Origin: Pachypanchax playfairii | Lineage: Eukaryota; Chordata; Actinopteri; Cyprinodontiformes; Aplocheilidae | Length of the DNA: 64,000 bases | Reading direction: 5' to 3' | Assembly (NCBI GenBank): GCA_006937955.1 | Contig: SSNP01000085.1 | Span: 1,266,831 to 1,330,830 of the forward strand | Made by a program: the position numbers and the translations under genes | Shown here: in pieces, positions 25,401-36,200 of the stretch | Numbering within the stretch: the stretch's first letter is position 1 | Layout of the letters: the number at the start of each line of letters is the position of its first letter | Notes under the pieces: generated by a model | The model's database searches: none | The model's input: only the letters and a program-made list of their open reading frames with translations | Told to the model about the DNA's origin: nothing

Positions 25401-28215
25401 CTTTCTCTAAGACTTGAGTAACTTTGTCCGGCTGCAGGATGTGCACGTTCAGGTACTTTGTGAATATTCCAGTACTCTTGCCTCCATCTTGGACCTCATA
25501 CGCCTCAGCATCTTCACATCTAAAACAGTTCATGACAGAATCACAGTGTGTGGTATTAACTTTCAGTTCCACATCATGTTCAGTAAGATACATGATTAAA
25601 GAATACATACGTGGCATAACCATACACAGTGTTCCCATTTGGTCCTAATGGCATGACGACCGATGGTATGCGATCCTGGTTGTACCTACAGAACATTTTC
25701 ACAAGGATTCCTTATCACATGCATTTTATTAGTAATTTAACTGCATAAAACAATAACTAGGTATTGAATTTATCCCGTGAAAACAGAAGTTGATGAATGT
25801 ATTTACCATTTTCTGCAGGTATCCAGCAGGATTACGCTCAGAGCAGTCTGCCTCTCCTGCATCCTGTGCATGACCCTCTGCACGCAGATACAGTTTCTGG
25901 TTTGATACGACTCAGGAGCATCAACAGCTATCAAGTAATTCCTCCCAGCATGCTCGTACCCATGACCCGCATAGTAGAAAAGACCTGTCAAAGGTGATAA
26001 AATAAAAACATGTAGTGAGGTTTGACAAGACTTGGTTTACTAATAACTGCAGGTCACAACAGGAAGCAACACTGGTTTTTTTTTCTATTTTTAAAAGCAA
26101 AATTGATTAAATACAAGAAAAACGTTCCTGTAGAAAGTATCACTCTCATGCAGCGTGACCTCTGTTGCCATTTGATCATCAGTACAGTTTCATTTCAAAC
26201 ACTTTATGGTTTCATTGTTTCCTTTCTGCCATTTAACAATATCCAAACTTCCTGTGAACAGTATGACTAGCTGTCAAAGATAATTACTGTATTTATATAA
26301 ATTTACACACTACAATGAACAATGTATAGATAATTTTTGTTGAATTAACACCTGATTCATCTGCCCACTCAGTCACACTTGCATAACTATGAACAACTCA
26401 AGCATTTTGGGAACATGAAAACAGATGTTACAAGCAGAAATTCACGAGAACAAAATACGAAATTTATACTATTTAAAAACTCTAAATGCTGCAAGAAATG
26501 CATTAAAATTCTTACCATAAACTCCCTTGTCTAGGAGCTGAATGAACTTATCAATGGCGGCCAGCATCTCCTCTCTGGTGAGATCCAACAGAGACACGAC
26601 TCTGAAGCCAAGCTGCTGCAGCAAGTTGGACAGTTCATGTACATCCACAATGGGGGCCATCAAACACGGGTAGTTGGAGTAATTCAGGTTGCCAATAAGA
26701 AGGGCAACTTTATCTGTGGCTAAACCAAATTAAAAAAAATACACATTACATTTATAGCAACAGTTACTGCCTTTTTTATGTTAATAGTTTTTAATTAAAT
26801 TGTACCTGTGAGTGCTGGAGGAGGAAGCTGGTCTGGTTGCACTAAAGAAACAAAAAGATCAAAGCAGTAAGTAAAAATGAAAACTCCAACACTTTTTGTG
26901 TTAGCCACCACATTCATCACAGAACGCGCTCAAACACCAGAGAAACGAGAGCTAGTTTCCTGTGGTTTGTATAAGGCTCAGAGTATTAGGAGTCACACAA
27001 CTTCCTTTTTAAGTCTTTAGAAATAGGAAAGTACCCACAGCAGAGAAGAAACATCTCAAAGCCTCCAAGTTAAATCGGTGGAAAAAAAAGGAGTGTGAAA
27101 AAAAAATCTGATTTTCCGCACACCTCTTCTGGAGGAAGTCGTGTTAGAGGAAACAAAAAGAAAGTTTAGATTTTTTTACCGATTCAACTTACCGACGTCA
27201 ACATCAACTGGTTCTGTCCATCTCTCCTCTAACACATTAGATATAGAGCACAGATAAGATCCTCCATGTTCAGCTGTAACACCATCAATCTGCAAGAATA
27301 ACAGATGCTTTAATCTCTGTCCACTCACTTATCTGCAAACCATAGGTTAGGTCAACTTTCAACCACATTTTATAATTCAAAGTCAGTGACATAACACGGC
27401 GAGAGATGACGTTGTGTAAACAATCACCATGACTGTAAACTCTTACTTGCAACGTGTCACTCATCTTGTCCTGCAGTGGTTGTCCATTTCTGTACCACTG
27501 ATAGTGCGGAGCGGGGATGCCAAAGGCAGCGCAGCGGAGAGTGAGTTTAGTTCCCTGTCTGACTGTCTGTGGTTCAGGGTTGATGGCAATGTGCGGCTCG
27601 CCCTGCCAGTCTACTGGCAAACCTGATAAATATGAGATGGAGACTCAGAACCAGAGCAGCAAACAAATATCTGCAAGAAAAATCTGAATCAAGGAAGTCA
27701 CAGTGCATTTACCTGATTTATCAATGTCCAGGACCTTCACCTTCACCCAGTCACTGAACACATAGTTGTAGAGGTGGTCGTTCACCCGGCAGACAAAGCG
27801 CTGAGTTTTTCCTGCTTTAATGATCAGGTCTGCTCGAGTGCCTCCTGGAACCTTGAGAAGGGACAGAAAAACTAGATCAACACAAAAAACACACAAAGTC
27901 ATTCAGAAAGATACAATGGATTATATTGATTTTCACACACTTCTCTCTCATCTTCAGAGAACCACTGATAACTCAGGATGCCTTTTCCCTCTGCGCGGAC
28001 TCGCAGGGTCACCTTCTGGTTCACAGGTACACACACCGAAACAGGATGGCGCACAATAACGATATCTGTAAAGAAAAGACAAAAAAAACTCCAGTCACCT
28101 AAAAATCCCTCTGACATGTGTCTGGTTAAAAGATCTGAGAGCTGAGGTGCTTAAAAAGGAAATAAAACACACCTTTGATCATTGTTTGACCAGGCTTGGG
28201 ACAAGCACCAGTCAT
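22440..28215 (-). CDS. MALT1-family paracaspase, paralogue in the alpk3 locus, no death domain seen
   Basis: Coding exons in order: 28215-28173, 28065-27941, 27851-27713, 27622-27447, 27289-27193, 26841-26806, 26719-26516, 25984-25807, 25685-25611, 25519-25392, 24298-24149, 23660-23506, 22955-22839, 22751-22440. All have gt/ag borders and matching phases, giving 1935 nt and 644 aa. Domains: two Ig-like regions (about 15-194), the paracaspase p20/p10 fold (about 207-400) starting DKVALLIGN, catalytic His281 in YAGHGYE and Cys330 in LLDTCRK (49 residues apart, as His415/Cys464 in human MALT1), then a C-terminal Ig-like region (about 435-570). MALT1 proteases cut after Arg and scaffold CARD-BCL10 signalling to NF-kB. 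Human MALT1 has 824 aa with an N-terminal death domain; here the start Met lies just before Ig1. The upstream leader exon (ending at 28493) cannot extend the frame because it has a TGA two codons before the junction. The ATG context is weak. A PEENDE motif near the C-terminus fits the TRAF6-binding pattern. It may correspond to the paralogue called MALT2 or MALT3 in fish; a tree is needed to choose. Confidence 0.9.
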
Positions 28216-28251
28216 TTGTGCATTTTCGTCTTCTTTTAACGGACTGTAATC

Positions 28252-29748
28252 CTGTTTAAAAAGAGTAAACGCTGTTTAACACCACAACACAAAAACAGTC
28301 ACACAAGAACAACAAATAACAAGATGAATTTGCTGTTTGTCCCGTTATGAAACCTTCACTTTTCATTTCCAGTGAAATGAGTTTTCATTGAAGAGCGTAG
28401 TCAATGACAGTTTGTTCCCTATTAGCTCTAGAAAAATGTATTTTAAAACATGTAATATGTAAAAACACACATATATGTGTTTAAATGCATACCTGCCGTC
28501 AACCTCGCACCAGCTGAGCAGCTGTCGGACCTCAGCCAGATTGTGTTTTTCTGTTCTGAATTTTTTACCTATCAATATATAACGTAAGCTCTTCCCTTTC
28601 CCGGAACAAGCAATGCACGCGCACTTTTTACCGTAATGCACGTACTTTGAGAGCATTAAGAATATCAACACTATGTTCTTCTCAAATGAACCCCAGAAAA
28701 AAACAACTTGTTCTCTACCTTGTGAATTAAAATTATGTTTTTATTATTGGAAATAGACGAAAACATGAGCCGGTTTCTTGCTAACCGGTTATGGATTAGC
28801 CAAATAGAATTCAAGGCCTGCGCTTCTCTCAACTTTACGGTATAAAGCCATCCGGCTTCTTTGCGTATACGAGGCGCAACTTTTTTCCATGGGCATGACC
28901 ACAGACAGGTCAGACCTACAAAGAGATGGAGAAACATGAAACTAAAAAATGCGCTTTTATGACTGGTCAAGCGTAAATTGGAATTCCGTTGAGATAAGGC
29001 ATTCAATAGAAGCAAACACCTCAAGCAACCTTAAAGAAAACAGTGATTACATTTGCTCAACTGTATTTTCTCTCAAAATTGAATAAAAGTAAAAGGCTAT
29101 TGTCAGAAAACAATATGTTTTTGGTGCTTTGTATTTGAATAGTCTTGATATCATTCAATAACCTAAATCTCAATCATTTGAAGACCTTAATGACCTCTGG
29201 AAATCGTATAAAATGTGGTAATTTAATATTTTGAAGACTATTTCAAACATAATAGAAAAATGTACAAAAAAAATTGTGACGTAAAACAACATTAATGTTT
29301 AGAAAAAAGCTTTAATGTGTCTTTCGGTCAAAGTGTTTTTGTGTCAGTTGTGTGTACATTGAGTGGGTCATCAGGATGTGACCATGTGTTGCAATACAAA
29401 GGGGGGGGTGGGTGGTGGGGGTGTTGTCCTCCAATAACTCCTAGAAAAGCTTGGGACATAATCCGTTTTAGGCTATAAACCACATTCCACAGGCATGTTT
29501 TCTAACTCCACATTTTTTCTAAAATTAAAAAAAAAAAAAAGACTGTATCTTCTAATTATTCTGTTCATCTTAATTTCGAGTTAAACATTTTAACACTTTT
29601 GATTAAGTAACACATACTTAAAAAAACAAAACATAACAATTAAAACATATTCTGGTAAAAAATAATGGAATCTATCATTTAAACTTTGTTAAGTCTAAAG
29701 TCTAGTTTCGGAAAGTCTGATGTGCTCTTGCACCTATTTGTGGGCTTG
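28252..29748. other. Paracaspase leader exon, divergent promoter region
   Basis: A non-coding exon of the minus-strand paracaspase appears to end at 28493 (donor gtatgc). Its upstream limit is unknown, perhaps 28600-29000. The long frames here (28363-28671 and 28671-29024, minus) do not resemble a death domain. The rest is the shared upstream region between this gene and alpk3, AT-rich with a G-rich run at 29401-29422. Confidence 0.5.
29401..29422 (+). repeat. G-rich tract, possible G-quadruplex
   Basis: Twenty-two bases made only of G runs broken by single T or by TGG, with at least four runs of three or more Gs in a row. It lies between the divergent paracaspase and alpk3 promoters in otherwise AT-rich DNA. 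Confidence 0.6.
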
Positions 29749-29758
29749 CTATAAATAG
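29749..29758 (+). promoter_or_regulatory. alpk3: TATA-like / MEF2 site of alpk3
   Basis: CTATAAATAG fits both a TATA box and the MEF2 consensus YTAWWWWTAR without mismatch. About 95 bases downstream a non-coding leader exon ends at 29852 with a good donor (gtaagc), so transcription probably starts near 29780. A muscle-type site here agrees with the heart and skeletal-muscle expression known for ALPK3. Confidence 0.6.
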
Positions 29759-30235
29759 GACCCTGCTGGCAACACATGCATGTCTATGATAGGCGGTTAC
29801 AGATTTTCCTCGCAGACTCTGGCTCCAAAGCACCACTAACAACATCTTAATGGTAAGCTGGACGATATAACAAGCTTTATGGGAACAAAGCGAAACACTT
29901 CAGCTGTTTTCTTGAGGCACTGGAGTAATTAACAGATTTTATGTTTGTGCTTGACCACTAACAGCTCTTCCACAACCTGATAGCAGATACTATTTATACC
30001 TTGCTCCAATCTCAGAGCTTTGCTTGGTCAGAGAGGACATTTAGTCTAAACTTTGTATATGAGTAAATATTCCTGCTTAAATTTGATGCAGTCTTTATTC
30101 ATTTCTTACAGCTTTTTCATCAAGCGTTTACTTCTAATGTCTATTAATTTTGAGCCTTTCTTTTTATTTTTACACAGCAGGTGATACATCTGTCAGGGAT
30201 TTTGGATCATTTTTACAATTTTCCCGTAGTGGACA

Positions 30236-33200
30236 ATGACTTCCAGGAGGCCAATGACTCGCTCGTTTTCTGGCAATGGGAGAACAAGCAGCTTCAACGA
30301 AGAGGAGTGCAGCTCTTCCAATGGTCGCTCGGAGAGCCGCAACACTTATCTGTCAAACGTTAGGCCTGAAAACAGGTAGGCAAATTCCATCTATGATTCC
30401 TGTATTTATTTGTTTTTACAGGATGTTTTTATTTTTAAAAATATACATGAAATGGAGGTGACATAAGAAAAAAAAAACATCGAAATCAGTCAGGTCAAGT
30501 TAAAATATTCCTAAAATATAACTACAAAAGTAGAATTTTAGTTAGGATTTTTTTCAGGTGGGTTCCATTGATATAGATCTGATTTATTCACTGACGTTCC
30601 TTCGTTTACCTCCTCTCTAAATAGCTATTCAAGGTATTCTCACTACAGGCCTTCGAGGTAATCCCAGTTTTAAAACTCTCCTCCCAACTAACATGTTAAC
30701 CATATAAAACTGGTTTATCCCCAGAATGAAAAATCACAAATTTTAACTGTAACATCTAGCAGTTTGTCCAGTATTTTCTTTTATATATAGAATTGGTCTA
30801 TATTGATTTCACTGATGGAATGACAACTTTGGTCTGCTTGATGTCTTTTTTCACAATGCCGTCACTAATAGAAATTCCTATTAACGTCTTGTTTAAGAGT
30901 GTTATTTGAATACTGCACCAAGGTGAAGAGGTCACTGCACCAAATTCAATGTTTTCAAGCTGTTTACTGTATGAAACTGCCTCTATAGTGGGTTTTGTTG
31001 TTGTTTGTTGGTTTTCCAGGAGCACATTGTGCAGCGTCATGGCTCAGCTGACTGAGGATATACAGCCGTCATTTGAGAGCACGCTGAAATCAAAGGCCGT
31101 GTCGGAAAACTGTAACGTTAAATTTACCTGTGTGGTAACAGGTAGGCCCGGCTCATCATCACATTTCTGCTCGTTTGTTCGAGTAACTGAAACTTTTTTT
31201 TTTCAGATTGACGAGATGTGAAGACACAGGATGTGACTAATATGAAAACAAAGGAAGGATTTCACTTAGCAGGAAGCAGATCGACTTCTCTACTCTTCCT
31301 GAATTACTTCTTTGAGTAAAACAGAATAAACTAGTCCTTGGGCTGTTTTTTTTTTATTAAGACGTCTTTTACTTTTTTTTATTGCAGGGAAATTATTTGG
31401 GTACGGCTATTCAGCTGGAGCAGCTGTTAATGCTTGACACATAAAAACATGATGCAACAGCCACAAACACACTGACATCACAGTCCCAACCTGTTAGGAC
31501 TGTGTTTAACTGTCTAAAGAAGTTTTATTATGTGGAACAAACGACTTGAAACTTACTGAACGTCACTTTTGTGGAGTTTTAAAACGTATGTATCATTTTT
31601 TTGTCTTTAGGTTACCCTGTTCCTGAGTTAAAGTGGTATAAAGATGATATGGAAATGGACCGCTACTGTGGACTCCCCAAATATGAAATTCATCGCAATG
31701 GGAAAATTCATACTCTTCATATTTACAAGTATGTAACAGAGTAAATAAAACATTAATAATGAGGGGAAATAGAAATAAAAAAATTTTGTGTTTGTTTTGC
31801 ATCAATCTCAGGTTGCACATGGACTGAAATTGATTTGTTTTTGTTTGTCTGTTCTCAGCTGCACGTTGGACGATGCGGCCATCTATCAGGCCTCGGCCAG
31901 CAACTGCAAAGGTATCGTCTCCTGCTCGGGAGTTTTGGAAGTTGGTACCATGAATGAGTACAAGATCCATCAGCGGTTCTTTGACAAGCTGAAACAGAAA
32001 GCAGAGAAGAAGAAGAGAGATTTGGAGGAGAAGATGGAAGGTAAAGAAAACATTCAGAAAGAGCAGCGGAGTAGCCCAGAACATCTTCAGAGGAAACGCT
32101 CGGTCCCACCACTGGCGGTGAAGGCAGAGGTCAACCAGTCTGGGACTGTGGAGCAGCCAGCAGAATCTAATACAGGTAGCAAAGGAATGAAGAAGAATCC
32201 TCTGGAGAGTGAGGCATCTGTGTTAGAAGAAGAACTAGCTAAAAAGAGACTTAAGATGTCAAATGGTGTAGATGCTGAGGTTAATAGCAGCAGCAGTAAT
32301 AGCAGAAGCCACATCATGGGGCATGGCGGTGAAAACTGTTACGATGGAGGAATCAGTTTAGCACAGTTTTTAGCTGAAACGCTCCAGTCCCAAGAAGCTG
32401 AAGAGAATCAGGTCTCACCTCAAGAAGAGAAACCTCTAGAGGTGAAAACGTCTGTAGGAGGTCATAAAGAACGAGATACAGAAGAGGTACAGAGCAAGTT
32501 AGAAGAAAAGAAGAAGGAATTACAGAAAGAGCACGATAAAGAGATGAAAAGAGACGAGGATTTAGCAGTTGAAAGAGACAAATCGAGAGAGAGGCAAGTG
32601 GAGATGAAGCAGACAGCAGCTCATGCCAAACACAGTTCAGAAGTCAAACATCACAGCAAGGGTCATAAGGATCACGACCACCACAACATTCAGGCCTCCT
32701 TCTCCTCCATGCTGCACACGGTTAAAGACTTCTTCTTCGGCAAGAGTAAGAAGGACTCTCACTGTCACACTGACGATGATGAGTTTGATCAGTCAACAAT
32801 GCAGCCACCCAAATCGGACATGCCTCCATCATTTCATCATAATGCAGAGACACACGAGCAGCTCACAGTGGAAGTCGTGCCTATAGAAATGGATAAAACT
32901 CAAGAATCCCCTGAAAGTATGGATACAGAGCAACATTCAGCATCGCCAGAGCTGCTTAAATTGAACAATGAAGAGAGCGTTCTGCATGCAGATTCCCAAC
33001 CAAATAACAAACCGCTTCCCGAAACCGATGATGAACCTGCATCAAAGATGGATGATGCCGTGGAGCCTATGGAAGTCTCTGTGGAGCCAGGAAGCAGCGC
33101 TTCAGCTGAAAGGAAGTCATTGTCTAAGCTTCAAGCTCAGTCTGAGGTAAGAACTTATCTGAGATGTTTTTCTTATGGGACACGACGTGGCGTTATTTTT

Positions 33201-36200
33201 AACGGATGAATCCGTTGAAGAGCTTCAAATCACAGTGCTGCATCAGCACAAGATCATCAGCCGCTGAAGTGAGTCAGACCAGAACGAGCCACAACTACAG
33301 TGAGTGTGGGAAAAAAGGGAACTTAAGACAACTTGCTGTAGATGTGTGTGGGGGTGGGGGATGTTGTGCATCTAAAATGCACACTGCAAGATAGAATGCA
33401 AAATATCTTAGATGCCGACGTGAAACTCCGGTGCGTCAGAGATCATGATGAAACCCCAATGTGATAAACGGTCCTCTCATATTACAGACAGGACTTTGCC
33501 GGACAGGTCGGATGAGATGCAGTAGTAGAGAATCCTGTTGCAGGTTTCAGCATGAAAGGAGGGCCTTGTCACACTGGACAGATTCCTCTCTACCCCCATC
33601 AGTATCTTAAAATAAATCTCTTCCTCATCGAGAGAAGAAGCGGCAGTACTTTGGTCGTCTTGCTTTACACATTTGAAAATTGTTTCATGTCTGTCAAAAC
33701 ACAGCTATATTTGAGCTTGGGCTTATTTAGATTCTTGAAGGGTTATTTTATTACTTTTGATAAACAACAACAATATTTACAGCTACACAACTGCATGCAT
33801 TTTAATCCTTGGGTAAATAGAGCAATGTTTACTTGAATAATGATGAAACATCTTGCACGCCGGCTTATTCAATAATCATAATCAACGTGTGTCAGCTTTT
33901 CTATTTCGTAAAGAGTTTTAAACTTGATCAACATGCTGCTGAGTGTGACACATTCAACGAAAGTGAACTCATTACCGTGTTTGTCAAAAATCAATTTGTG
34001 CACCGTGTTATTTGGAAAAAGGAACTGAAGTGAATGTTTACTGAGCCGGATTTATTATCCCTGTTATGGAACTACAACAGATGAGTTATAGGAGGAAGTC
34101 AAAAGTGAACAATGTTTTCTTACACGCGTGTGACACTTGTATACACGCTAAGGTGTCAAAGTGATTGCACTTCCCTTCAGCTGAAAGCGGTAGCTTCTTG
34201 TTTTCGCAGTATCTGCTGGCCAAACATGCTGTCACGAGGAGGCATGTGGCTAAAGAAGCACTCAGCATCAAAACTGAAAGACATGAACATCAATAGACTG
34301 AACCACAAGTCCAGGAGACAAAACAATTATATCATAAAACAAAATCACTCCAGCAAAAAGTACACATTTCTTAATTTTAGACATATTTTAAATTGGGATT
34401 TTCACTTTTTAAGGTTGAGTTGTTTTTTTCTGCTTTTTGAGTTACAGGTCACGCTTCATAACCTTTTGATTCATTCACCACTCAGCAAATACAGTACAAG
34501 ACTACCAGGCGCGGAGGGAATTCCCCAGTCTGTCTTCACAAGCGATGACCAAACAAGCACTTTAAACTCTGTGGGAGTTGTTTTTTTTTTAGTTTGTTTA
34601 AATTGTCCCATTTCTTATGTTGTCTATTAGTAATTAAACACTAAAATTAGAGATAAACTGTCTGCACAGCTGGGAGGTTACTAAAAAGGGAAAAAAAAAA
34701 CATATTTGTTCAAACTTCTATTTTTATTGAACAGCTGCTTTCCACGTGAAAGCAGTTTCCTGGAATAAACTGACAGGTAATAAAAAAAATAGTTTACTCA
34801 AGTCATCCCACGCGTTTTAAACTATTTACTGTTTAATTACCTAATCTTCGAATCACTTTTTCACCTTCCGGATCATAGCGGTCATGAAGTGCAAGAGAGT
34901 GTGTTCAGGCAGAAAATGCTGGTTTTGAGTCTAAATGTGTCCAAAATACTTTGAAGCCACTGTGAATTTATTTCAGTGAGATTCTTAAATTTACTGTCTT
35001 CCCATAAATGTGCACTGAATTGTTTAAATGGGGTGTCTTGAATGTATTAAATGCTAAAATACCAAATTGGTGAAATGTTTTAATTCTCTAATGAACCAAA
35101 TCAGCGACAAACAATGTGTTTCGAGTCAGTTAAGAATCATTTGTTTACTTTCTAACAGGATGAAGAAAAAAACTCCAAATTGGTTTCTGTTTTCAAAGAG
35201 GTTCGAGTTCAACAGCAGGAGACCCATCATCAGCAACCCAATTACCAGGCTGGAGGTGACAACTCCTCACCAAAGGAGGATAAATCTGTTATGCCACAGA
35301 GCCACAGCCCTGCTGATGAAGAATGCCCCCTCCCACCCACTTTAACTAACTTAGAAAACTGCTGGATTCCACCTCAGGATGTTATCACTGCAACAAGTCA
35401 CCCTAACCCTGAAGTGGAACTCAGTAAACATCTGCAAAAAGAGGAGCTTGATGTAAAAGAGACAAACACAAAAGGAGATCCTGACACAGAAATTGGTCAG
35501 TCCTTGAACAAGTCATCTGAGGAAGAGAAAGCTGAAGTGAAATTCAACAAGCAGTCATTTTTAGATATAAAGAGATCTGAGATTACTAAAATATCTCTCT
35601 CTTCACTGGAGGACAGAACAGAGTTGTGTGAATCTAACACGGCGGATCAGGTGCTTTTGCCTCCTGCTGCGGTGAACGTGTGCAGCGCAGAGAAAGATCA
35701 TGTAAGTCAGACCAAATGTACATCACTGTTTCAGGAAATGAATGTAGGATTTCCTCCCACTGAAGTTCCAGGGGGGTTAGAGACCCATGACCTGAAAATC
35801 CAACATGAGCGCACTCTTGCAATTGGGGAAATAACAGAGGTCAACTATGGTAAAACAACACAGGGTTCAAATTATTGTTCTAATAACAGCAAAGAAGGGT
35901 GTGAGATGAAAGAAGTATTGAAATCCACCTCAGAGGAAGATCTAGAGAAACATTTGCACAAAAGCTTAAAACCTCAAGAGCACAGAAGTTTACAAGTTTT
36001 GAAGAGTGAAGAGAGTTTAGAGTTTAAGAGCGAAAAGAAGACGTCTTTAAATGTAGAAGATTTGGATAACTTAAATAAACTTGCAGTTACGCAAAGCACT
36101 GAAAATAATACTAGTGAAAGTGGTTGGAGTGATAAACTTGATTCTCTCAAAGGGACTATTCCATCAATCCAAATATCTGCCATTGAAGACCTCTCGGATA

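Noticed and set aside
28363..29024. Two minus-strand frames upstream of the paracaspase tested as a death domain.
   Set aside because: They do not resemble a death domain and cannot be spliced in phase to the first coding exon.
34112..34630. 172-codon plus-strand frame in alpk3 intron 4.
   Set aside because: No family resemblance, AT-rich codon use, no splice-compatible role; chance frame.
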